A DNA stretch of 5,240 nt, taken from NCBI GenBank assembly GCA_023251215.1, contig JAHEZF010000140.1, positions 1-5,240 of the forward strand, written 5' to 3'. Origin of the DNA: Sphingobacteriales bacterium (GTDB lineage: Bacteria > Bacteroidota > Bacteroidia > Chitinophagales > Chitinophagaceae). Under the pieces are notes generated by a model that was not told the origin of the DNA, did no database searches, and saw nothing but the letters and a program-made list of their open reading frames with translations. The position numbers were made by a program, and so were the translations under genes. Shown here piece by piece: positions 1 to 4,591 of the stretch (positions within the stretch are counted from its first letter, which is position 1; every line of letters begins with the position of its first letter).

Positions 1-740
1 GGCGTTTTTTCATCTGATTTTCCCTGGTACTTGGCCTCAAAGTCAAAAAATTCTTTGTCGGAATGTGCTTTAACTTCCGTCAGAGGCAATACAATAATAT
101 TGCCTTTTGTTTTAAAAACACCCGCCGTAAACTCTTTTCCTTTTATCATTTCTTCTACCAGCACCTGGTCATCTTCCTTAAATGCTTTTTCAATGGCAAT
201 TCTCAGTTCTTCCGGGTCTTTATTCACTTTTGACATTCCTATACTCGATCCGCCGTTGTTGGGTTTTACAAAAACAGGGAATTTTAAATGCTGAAGGATC
301 TCATCAGGATTTGTAAAATTATTTTTAAGCAGCAAGACCGATCTTGCAACTTTGATACCGGAAAAAGCTGCAACGGCTACGGCGTATCGTTTATTAAAAG
401 TGATGGCTGAAGTAGCGGCATCACAACTAACATAGGGAATTTTTAATGTATCAAAATAACCCTGTAGTTTGCCATCCTCGCCGGGAGTGCCATGAATGCT
501 TATAAACACGGCATCAAATTTTATCTTTTGATCTTTTACCTGGAGTGAAAAATCGTTTTTATCAATTTCTATTTTTTCCTGGTCAGACGTTTCATAGAAC
601 CAGCCCCCGGGATTGATATCAATCCTGTAAACATTGAAGCGCTGCCTGTCCAGGTTGTTGTCAATGGTTACTGCACTCTTATAAGAAATTACCGCTTCGC
701 CTGAAAAACCGCCGGTCACCAGGGCTATGTTCTTCTTCAT
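1..740 (-). CDS. ddl: D-alanine--D-alanine ligase, N-terminal 246 residues (partial)
   Basis: Ddl is a cytoplasmic ATP-grasp enzyme that joins two D-alanines to make the dipeptide ending the peptidoglycan stem. The minus-strand frame opens with ATG at 738-740 and runs off the left edge, leaving 246 residues; the C-terminal part of the ATP-grasp domain is missing. Visible motifs: the N-terminal GGFSGEAVISYKS (residues 10-22, with the family's conserved Glu at 15), HGTPGEDGKLQGYF (83-96), the ATP-grasp VKPNNGGSSIGMSKV (158-172), VEEMIKGKEF (195-204), LPLTEV (218-223) and FFDFEAKY (231-238). The final Tyr of that last motif matches the residue that favours D-Ala over D-lactate in E. coli DdlB (family knowledge), so a normal D-Ala-D-Ala product is expected. 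An in-frame TAA at 759-761 and no intervening ATG support this start. No Shine-Dalgarno is visible, as is common in Bacteroidota. VanA-type or other ATP-grasp ligases are unlikely. Confidence 0.95.
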   Translation of the reverse strand, partial: MKKNIALVTGGFSGEAVISYKSAVTIDNNLDRQRFNVYRIDINPGGWFYETSDQEKIEIDKNDFSLQVKDQKIKFDAVFISIHGTPGEDGKLQGYFDTLKIPYVSCDAATSAITFNKRYAVAVAAFSGIKVARSVLLLKNNFTNPDEILQHLKFPVFVKPNNGGSSIGMSKVNKDPEELRIAIEKAFKEDDQVLVEEMIKGKEFTAGVFKTKGNIIVLPLTEVKAHSDKEFFDFEAKYQGKSDEKT

Positions 741-767
741 GTGGTTTGATAGTGTGGTTTAACAACA

Positions 768-775
768 CAAATATT
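768..775 (-). promoter_or_regulatory. Possible weak -7 box for ddl
   Basis: The minus strand reads AATATTTG here, one mismatch from the Bacteroidota -7 consensus TAnnTTTG, and lies 27 bp upstream of the ddl start. No TTG -33 element is found at the usual 17-23 bp spacing, so this is a weak candidate. It is the closest match to the -7 consensus that I found in the 741-1010 gap on this strand. Confidence 0.25.
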
Positions 776-844
776 GAGGAAAAATTGCTTTGACTGAAAT
801 TTAGAATGCTAAAAAAGGCTTATTTCTCTACGGGGTAGCAAATG

Positions 845-874
845 AAAGGTGAAGGCCGTTTCTCCTTCACCTTT
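845..874. terminator. Perfect 11-bp hairpin, probable terminator between ferredoxin gene and ddl
   Basis: The arms AAAGGTGAAGG (845-855) and CCTTCACCTTT (864-874) are exact reverse complements around an 8-nt loop (856-863). On the plus strand the right arm runs straight into more T (872-876 are all T), the classic intrinsic-terminator layout. On the minus strand the stem is followed only by an interrupted T stretch (TTTCATTT). The gene that needs termination here is the leftward ferredoxin gene, which ends 137 bp away, so the hairpin may act in both directions. A role as a leader structure for ddl cannot be excluded. Confidence 0.6.
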
Positions 875-907
875 TTACGACGGGACATATCACCCGCCAC
901 TCATTCG

Positions 908-939
908 GCAGCGCAATGCTGCTTTATATATCCGGATAT
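908..939. repeat. Small hairpin and 12-bp palindrome
   Basis: GCAGC (908-912) and GCTGC (918-922) form a 5-bp stem with a 5-nt loop. It is followed by the perfect 12-bp palindrome ATATCCGGATAT at 928-939. Both lie in the gap downstream of the ferredoxin gene and upstream of ddl. The palindrome could be a dimeric-protein operator or simply a 3'-end structure; nothing in the sequence decides this. Apart from these and the 845-874 hairpin, I see nothing else of note in the 741-1010 gap. Confidence 0.4.
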
Positions 940-1010
940 GCCCCAAGGTAAAAAAAAATTGTAACCTGGAAAATAATTTTATAACAGAATTTATGCACAG
1001 CAGAAGCACA

Positions 1011-1361
1011 TTATTCAATATGCAATTTCGCTTTCTTTTCCATCAGTTCTTCCACAGTTTCCTTGTACATCTCGTCCGGTACACAACAATCCACAGGGCA
1101 TACGGCAGCGCATTGTGGTTCCTCATGAAAGCCCTGGCATTCAGTGCATTTATTGGGAGTGATATAATAAATATCAACTGCTACGGGAGCATTCTTCTGA
1201 TCAGCGTCCACAACAGTGCCATCTACTAAAGTATAGGGCCCTTTGACAGTTGTGCCATCTGCAATAGCCCACTCCACGCCGCCTTCATAAATAGCATTGT
1301 TAGGACATTCCGGTTCGCAGGCGCCACAGTTGATGCATTCTTCAGTGATCTTAATTGCCAT
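1011..1361 (-). CDS. 2[4Fe-4S] dicluster ferredoxin
   Basis: This encodes a 116-residue cytoplasmic electron carrier with two [4Fe-4S] clusters. Motif 1 is CINCGACEPECP (C9, C12, C15, C19). Motif 2 is C72-x2-C75-x8-C84-x3-C88-P, followed by C92 and C93. The eight-residue stretch between the second and third Cys of motif 2 is the hallmark of the Allochromatium-type/YfhL-like ferredoxins (family knowledge). About 52 residues separate the two motifs (C19 to C72), a clear insertion compared with the roughly 86-residue E. coli YfhL. The acidic, Lys/Glu-rich tail (94-116) is typical of small ferredoxins. The ATG at 1359-1361 follows an in-frame TAA at 1368-1370, fixing the start. The gene is divergent from the acyl-CoA reductase gene with 56 bp between them. 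The electron donor and acceptor cannot be read from the sequence. Confidence 0.93.
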   Translation of the reverse strand: MAIKITEECINCGACEPECPNNAIYEGGVEWAIADGTTVKGPYTLVDGTVVDADQKNAPVAVDIYYITPNKCTECQGFHEEPQCAAVCPVDCCVPDEMYKETVEELMEKKAKLHIE

Positions 1362-1386
1362 AATGATTTAATTAACAGGTTCAGAA

Positions 1387-1394
1387 TAACTTTG
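1387..1394 (+). promoter_or_regulatory. -7 box for the acyl-CoA reductase gene
   Basis: TAACTTTG matches the Bacteroidota -7 consensus TAnnTTTG exactly and lies 23 bp before the ATG at 1418, predicting a transcription start near 1400 and a leader of about 18 nt. No good TTG is present 17-23 bp upstream (the region is AT-rich, around 1362-1370), so the -33 element is weak or absent. Confidence 0.55.
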
Positions 1395-1399
1395 CCCGG

Positions 1400-1429
1400 C
1401 AAATATAAATTGGAGAGATGAATTTACAA
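1400..1429 (-). promoter_or_regulatory. Promoter (-33/-7) of the ferredoxin gene
   Basis: On the minus strand the -7 box TATATTTG (1407 down to 1400) matches TAnnTTTG exactly. A TTG -33 element (1429 down to 1427) sits upstream with a 19-bp spacer, the classical Bacteroidota primary-sigma arrangement. The predicted start is near 1393-1395, giving a leader of roughly 32 nt. The -33 element falls within codon 4 of the divergent acyl-CoA reductase gene. Confidence 0.65.
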
Positions 1430-2416
1430 CAGCGTATTGATTTATTGGTAAGGCTGGGCGAATATATTTTATCAGATGACCCGCAATGGAAACAGGCAAA
1501 AGCAAAAGCCGGGCAGGAAAATGCATGGTTCATTCCCGAATTTATTGACCTGGCCGCCGGCAATATTGCCCGGTCCTTTTTACAAAGAGAGATTTTGATG
1601 AACTGGGCAGCAAAATATGAAATCCCTTCCGTCACTCAGAATCCAAAAATCAACGGTATTGTAATGGCGGGTAATATCCCTCTGGTTGGATTCCATGATC
1701 TTTTGGCTGTTTTTATTTCGGGACATAAAGCTCATATCAAACCTTCTTCGAAAGACGAAGTGCTGATCAAACATCTATGCGATAAATTAACCGGGTGGGA
1801 TGAGGAAATCGCCGAAAGAATACAATTTACGGGGATGCTGAAAGGCTGCTACGCTTATATTGCCACAGGCAGTTATAATTCATCCCGGTATTTTGATTAC
1901 TACTTTGGAAAATACCTCCATATTATCCGTCGCAACAGGACATCAGTAGCCATTCTTACAGGGAATGAGACGAATGAAGAGCTGGAAAAGCTGGCCGATG
2001 ATGTGTTCCTGTACTTCGGATTGGGCTGTCGCAACGTCACTAAAATTTTTGTGCCGGTCAATTATGACTTCATTCCGCTGCTGAACGCTTTTAAGAAATA
2101 CAATTACCTCGCCGACCACAATAAATACATAAACAATTATGACTATAACCTTGCCCTTCATATAATGAACAAAAAATACTACATGACCAATGGCTCGGTT
2201 ATGCTGGTAGAAGAAGCCTCCCTGTTCTCCCCTGTCAGCCAGCTCAATTATGAATTTTATGACAATGAAAAGACAGTGGTAGAATTTTTAAGATCATCAG
2301 AAAGCATTCAGTGCATTGTTGGCAATCAACATGTCCCTTTCGGGCAGACACAGAGCCCCACAATTAGTGATTATGCCGACGGGGTGGATACTATGAAGTT
2401 TCTTGCCGGCCTGTAA
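1418..2416 (+). CDS. Acyl-CoA reductase, short LuxC family
   Basis: This 332-residue protein resembles the LuxC-type acyl-CoA reductases, aldehyde-dehydrogenase-fold enzymes that reduce an acyl thioester to an aldehyde with NADPH. Visible features: MAGNIPLVGFHDLLAVFISGH (83-103) and HIKPSSKDE (106-114), corresponding to the nucleotide-binding region; ATGSYNSSRYFDYYF (149-163); IIRRNRTSVAILTGNET (169-185); GLGCRNVTK (201-209), where C204 is the likely acyl-accepting cysteine; and the C-terminal PFGQTQSPTISDYADGVDT (307-325). It is much shorter than Vibrio LuxC (about 480 residues). I read this as the compact Bacteroidota form rather than a truncation, because an in-frame TAA at 1406-1408 leaves no room for an upstream extension. 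GGAG at 1412-1415 sits only 2 nt from the ATG, too close to act as a normal ribosome site. No luxD or luxE homologue lies nearby, so bioluminescence is not implied. The physiological substrate is unknown. Confidence 0.85.
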   Translation: MNLQQRIDLLVRLGEYILSDDPQWKQAKAKAGQENAWFIPEFIDLAAGNIARSFLQREILMNWAAKYEIPSVTQNPKINGIVMAGNIPLVGFHDLLAVFISGHKAHIKPSSKDEVLIKHLCDKLTGWDEEIAERIQFTGMLKGCYAYIATGSYNSSRYFDYYFGKYLHIIRRNRTSVAILTGNETNEELEKLADDVFLYFGLGCRNVTKIFVPVNYDFIPLLNAFKKYNYLADHNKYINNYDYNLALHIMNKKYYMTNGSVMLVEEASLFSPVSQLNYEFYDNEKTVVEFLRSSESIQCIVGNQHVPFGQTQSPTISDYADGVDTMKFLAGL

Positions 2417-2604
2417 AACTTGTCCTTTTCTTTCCCGGCAAATCATATTAATTTTACGGGACAAAAAAAGTACGAAGAGACTGGTAAATGATTTGTTAAT
2501 TGATTTCGCCGGAGATTCAGGCTTGCCTGTTCTTTGTTATTTTGCATGATGAAGTTGAAGGATCAGCTTCTATAAACCCTTAAAAAATAAAATCAGAACA
2601 TACT
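2417..2604. other. Intergenic region upstream of the Do protease gene
   Basis: This 188-bp gap lies between two rightward genes. It holds a candidate promoter (2516-2544) and an A-rich leader (about 2581-2597) typical of Bacteroidota translation starts. No convincing terminator follows the acyl-CoA reductase gene, so read-through into the protease gene is possible. Confidence 0.5.
2516..2544 (+). promoter_or_regulatory. Possible promoter of the Do protease gene
   Basis: TTATTTTG at 2537-2544 is one mismatch from TAnnTTTG. TTC at 2516-2518, one mismatch from the TTG -33 element, lies 18 bp upstream of it. The predicted start near 2550 gives a leader of about 55 nt. The match is modest; an envelope-stress (ECF sigma) promoter is equally possible and not recognisable by eye. 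Confidence 0.3.
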
Positions 2605-4086
2605 ATGAAATGGAAACAACTTTTGCTGATCGTTGCTGTCAGCGCAGTATCAGCAGTAAGCAGTGTGTGGATCTATGGCAAATATGGCCATAAACAATCC
2701 GTCTTTACACAATCAAGCGAAGTTAAAGTACCTGCCAATTATTCCGGCTACCTGGACAATGTATCCAATGCCGGTGAACCGGTTGATTTTACCAAAGCTG
2801 CCAGTGCGGCTGTACCTGCAGTAGTGCATATCAAAACAAAAATTCCTGCAAAAAAAATAAGTAATGAACTTCCCCGCAACCGCAACAATATAGACGATTG
2901 GTTCAACCAGTTCTTCAATTTTGGTCCGCAGATACAACCGGAACAAAGAGCATCGGGAAGCGGTGTCATCATCAGCGATGATGGTTATATCGTTACCAAC
3001 AACCACGTTGTTTCAGACGGCGCACAGGGTGTGGCCGATGAAATTACTGTTACACTTAATAGTAAGAAAACTTTCAAAGCAAAAGTAATAGGCAGAGACC
3101 CCAGCACTGATATTGCCGTATTAAAAATTGACGGCACAGGATTTCCCTTTTTGCTTTACGGCAATTCGGATAATGTAAAACTGGGGCAATGGGTACTTGC
3201 CATTGGTTATCCGCTTTCTCTCGAAACAACGGTTACAGCCGGTATTGTTAGCGCCAAAGGAAGAAATATCGGTATCAACAGCCGCCAGAGCCAGACACCT
3301 ATTGAATCATTTATCCAAACAGATGCTGCGGTAAATCAGGGCAACAGCGGCGGCGCATTGATAAATACCGATGGGCAAATGATCGGTATCAATTCAGCAA
3401 TTCTGGCCCCCAGCGGTACTTATGCAGGTTATTCATTTGCCATACCTGTAAACCTGGTCAAGAAGATCGTAAATGACCTGATCAAATTCGGCGATGTGAA
3501 AAGACCTTACCTCGGAATCGTGGTAGCCGAAGATAAGTTTGATGCAGGAGATGGCGCCCATATCGGTCAGGTAGCAAAGGACGGCGCCGCTGCAGAGATC
3601 GGCTTGCAGAAAGGCGATATCATTACAAAGATCAATGATGCCAATATCAGTTCATGGGCCGAATTACAGGGAACAGTTGCTTCTTATAATACAGGCGACA
3701 AAGTGAAGATCACTTATAAAAGAGACAATAAAGAATATACAGCTATCGCTACACTTAAAAGCAAAGTGGGAACAATGGATGAAATTGCTACTACCAGTTT
3801 AGGCGATAAGTTAGGCGCCCAGTTAGAAACCCTTGATAAGAAAAAGGCACAGCAATACGGTATTGATGGAGGAGTCGTAGTTAGAAAAATAAAAGAAGGC
3901 GGTCCTTTCAGCCGAACCAGGATGCAGGATGGTTTTATTATTACAAGTGTTGACGGACAGGATGTGACCAGCATCGAGGAACTGACCAGGGTACTGGTAC
4001 AGTTAGATGGAACTATCAAACTGGAAGGAATTTATCCCGGCTACGATGGCACATATACTTATCCTCTGAATCTTGATGATGAATAA
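2605..4086 (+). CDS. degP/degQ-like: Do/HtrA-family periplasmic serine protease with two PDZ domains
   Basis: The 493-residue product is a trypsin-fold (S1C) envelope protease/chaperone of the DegP/DegQ type that handles misfolded exported proteins. Residues 1-28 form a basic start plus hydrophobic segment (a signal peptide or membrane anchor, with an AVSAVSAVSS stretch and no obvious cleavage motif). The protease domain covers about 62-290, with catalytic H134 in VTNNHVV, D169 in DPSTDIAVLKI and S248 in QGNSGGAL; GYSFAIP (275-281) follows. PDZ1 spans about 300-385, beginning RPYLGIVV, and contains GLQKGDIITKIND. PDZ2 spans about 405-490, with GGPFSRTRMQDGFIITSVDG. All three catalytic residues are intact, so activity is expected. 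The length fits Do proteases of the phylum. An in-frame TAA at 2581-2583 fixes the ATG. The gene ends with two tandem stop codons (4084-4089). Whether it behaves as DegP, DegQ or DegS cannot be settled from sequence alone; two PDZ domains argue against DegS. Confidence 0.95.
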   Translation: MKWKQLLLIVAVSAVSAVSSVWIYGKYGHKQSVFTQSSEVKVPANYSGYLDNVSNAGEPVDFTKAASAAVPAVVHIKTKIPAKKISNELPRNRNNIDDWFNQFFNFGPQIQPEQRASGSGVIISDDGYIVTNNHVVSDGAQGVADEITVTLNSKKTFKAKVIGRDPSTDIAVLKIDGTGFPFLLYGNSDNVKLGQWVLAIGYPLSLETTVTAGIVSAKGRNIGINSRQSQTPIESFIQTDAAVNQGNSGGALINTDGQMIGINSAILAPSGTYAGYSFAIPVNLVKKIVNDLIKFGDVKRPYLGIVVAEDKFDAGDGAHIGQVAKDGAAAEIGLQKGDIITKINDANISSWAELQGTVASYNTGDKVKITYKRDNKEYTAIATLKSKVGTMDEIATTSLGDKLGAQLETLDKKKAQQYGIDGGVVVRKIKEGGPFSRTRMQDGFIITSVDGQDVTSIEELTRVLVQLDGTIKLEGIYPGYDGTYTYPLNLDDE

Positions 4087-4176
4087 TAATTAATTTTTTT
4101 ATTAACAGAAAGAGGCTGTCTTCAAAAGTCAATTTTTGCCGGTAAGGCGATAAGAAAAAATGATTATTAATCAATA

Positions 4177-4200
4177 CTTCCCGTCTTTCCGTCTTCCCGA
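4177..4200. repeat. Three tandem octamers CTTYCCGW
   Basis: The units CTTCCCGT (4177-4184), CTTTCCGT (4185-4192) and CTTCCCGA (4193-4200) are adjacent, each differing from the next at one or two positions. A short tandem array of this kind can vary in copy number by slippage. It is non-coding here and no function is visible. Confidence 0.75.
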
Positions 4201-4253
4201 CGAACATGCAATTGAATTCAATGAAAAATACCTTTTGTGATTATGATTTTATT

Positions 4254-4294
4254 GAACCCCCGTCCGTACCGGCACGGGCGGGCCTGCGGGGTTC
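4254..4294. repeat. GC-rich compound hairpin, copy A
   Basis: The outer arms GAACCCC (4254-4260) and GGGGTTC (4288-4294) are exact reverse complements. Inside, CCCGTCCGT (4259-4267) pairs with ACGGGCGGG (4274-4282) with one G-T wobble around a 6-nt loop. The inner and outer stems compete for two C residues. The core CCCGTCC...GGCGGGCCT is shared with the element at 4346-4382, indicating one repeat family. The stem is not followed by a T tract, so it is not a standard terminator. Confidence 0.75.
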
Positions 4295-4314
4295 CCTTAT
4301 GCTTCTTTTACTTG

Positions 4315-4333
4315 CCCCGAATTACATACGGGG
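4315..4333. repeat. Short hairpin, 5-bp stem
   Basis: CCCCG (4315-4319) pairs with CGGGG (4329-4333) around a 9-nt AT-rich loop. It sits between the two GC-rich compound hairpins and its right arm touches the left arm of the 15-bp inverted repeat. It is weak alone and counted mainly because of the dense run of hairpins around it. Confidence 0.45.
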
Positions 4334-4345
4334 TTATTCAAATTG

Positions 4346-4382
4346 AATCCCTGCCCGTCCGGTCAGGCGGGCCTTCGGGATT
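4346..4382. repeat. GC-rich compound hairpin, copy B
   Basis: The outer arms AATCCC (4346-4351) and GGGATT (4377-4382) enclose GCCCG (4353-4357) paired with CGGGC (4368-4372), and two further pairs CC/GG past a single bulged T. Compared with copy A (4254-4294), the outer stem carries a C-G to T-A pair change (4257/4291 versus 4348/4380), consistent with selection or inheritance of the folded form. CTTCGGGATT at its right end recurs at 4517-4526. Confidence 0.7.
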
Positions 4383-4402
4383 ATTGACATTTTCACTTAT
4401 CA

Positions 4403-4418
4403 ATCGGGTAATTCCGAT
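4403..4418. repeat. Short hairpin, 5-6 bp stem
   Basis: ATCGG (4403-4407) pairs with CCGAT (4414-4418); an additional G-T pair would reduce the loop to TAAT. It lies inside the 15-bp inverted repeat, immediately left of the three-hairpin unit. Confidence 0.45.
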
Positions 4419-4424
4419 ACCTTA

Positions 4425-4508
4425 AACCACGAAGTGGTTCAATTTGAATAACACCACATAAGATGTGGTGATAATATACCAGACGATCGAACAACCCCAA
4501 CGGGGTTG
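4425..4508. repeat. Three-hairpin REP-like unit
   Basis: Three tight hairpins with 3-nt loops follow one another: AACCAC-GAA-GTGGTT (4425-4439), CACCACAT-AAG-ATGTGGTG (4452-4470) and CAACCCC-AAC-GGGGTTG (4492-4508). The first and third are variants of one sequence: the A-T pair 4429/4435 is a C-G pair (4497/4503) in the other, a compensatory change. Arrays of such short hairpins are common between genes in Bacteroidota, and REP elements elsewhere are moved by RAYT-type (Y1) transposases (family knowledge); no such gene is in the window. Assignment to a REP-like family is an inference. Confidence 0.65.
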
Positions 4509-4591
4509 AAAATATTCTTCGGGATTGAATTATCGTTACGAAAATAAAAAACAGATCACCGCACTCAATTCCATTAATCTAAAGAAACGTT

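Larger units (their letters stand above)
4333..4452. repeat. 15-bp perfect inverted repeat with about 90 bp between arms
   Basis: GTTATTCAAATTGAA (4333-4347) is the exact reverse complement of TTCAATTTGAATAAC (4438-4452). The enclosed DNA contains the second GC-rich hairpin, the 4403-4418 hairpin and most of the 4425-4439 hairpin. The arms lie at the edges of hairpin elements, as if two copies of the same repeat flank had been placed head to head. No terminal duplication or transposase is visible. Confidence 0.8.
4087..4591. other. 505-bp gene-free, repeat-rich intergenic region
   Basis: This stretch lies between the convergent ends of the Do protease gene and the LytTR regulator gene. I find no credible coding sequence in it; the 62-codon frame at 4237-4425 runs through the hairpins. 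It contains three tandem octamers, a 12-bp palindrome (ATTGAATTCAAT, 4211-4222), the odd-centred palindrome TGATTATTAATCA (4161-4173), two GC-rich compound hairpins, five further short hairpins, and a long inverted repeat. No stem followed by a clear T tract is present, so termination of the two converging genes is not explained by a standard intrinsic terminator. Confidence 0.7.

Noticed and set aside
31..294. 87-codon plus-strand open frame
   Set aside because: It is the antisense shadow of ddl, whose minus-strand frame carries all the expected ATP-grasp motifs.
849..1229. 126-codon plus-strand open frame
   Set aside because: It lies mostly antisense to the ferredoxin gene and starts inside the 845-874 hairpin. 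The translation shows no recognisable domain, while the opposite strand has clear Fe-S motifs.
1418..2416. Bioluminescence (lux) locus
   Set aside because: Only a LuxC-like reductase is present; luciferase subunits, acyl transferase and acyl-protein synthetase genes are absent, and short LuxC homologues occur in non-luminous Bacteroidota.
2420..2464. Stem TTGTCC/GGACAA as a terminator after the acyl-CoA reductase gene
   Set aside because: It is only 6 bp across a loop of more than 30 nt and is followed by A rather than T residues on the plus strand; an alternative TCCCG/CGGGA stem is equally weak.
4090..4105. TTAAT-TTTTTT-ATTAA as a terminator of the Do protease gene
   Set aside because: The stem is five A-T pairs with the T run in the loop instead of after the stem, so it is not a credible intrinsic terminator.
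4237..4425. 62-codon plus-strand open frame in the repeat region
   Set aside because: It runs through two GC-rich hairpins and has no family resemblance. It is explained by palindromic repeats lacking stop codons.
4254..4508. CRISPR array
   Set aside because: The repeated elements are hairpins of different sequence with unequal spacing, there are no identical direct repeats with uniform spacers, and no cas gene is present.
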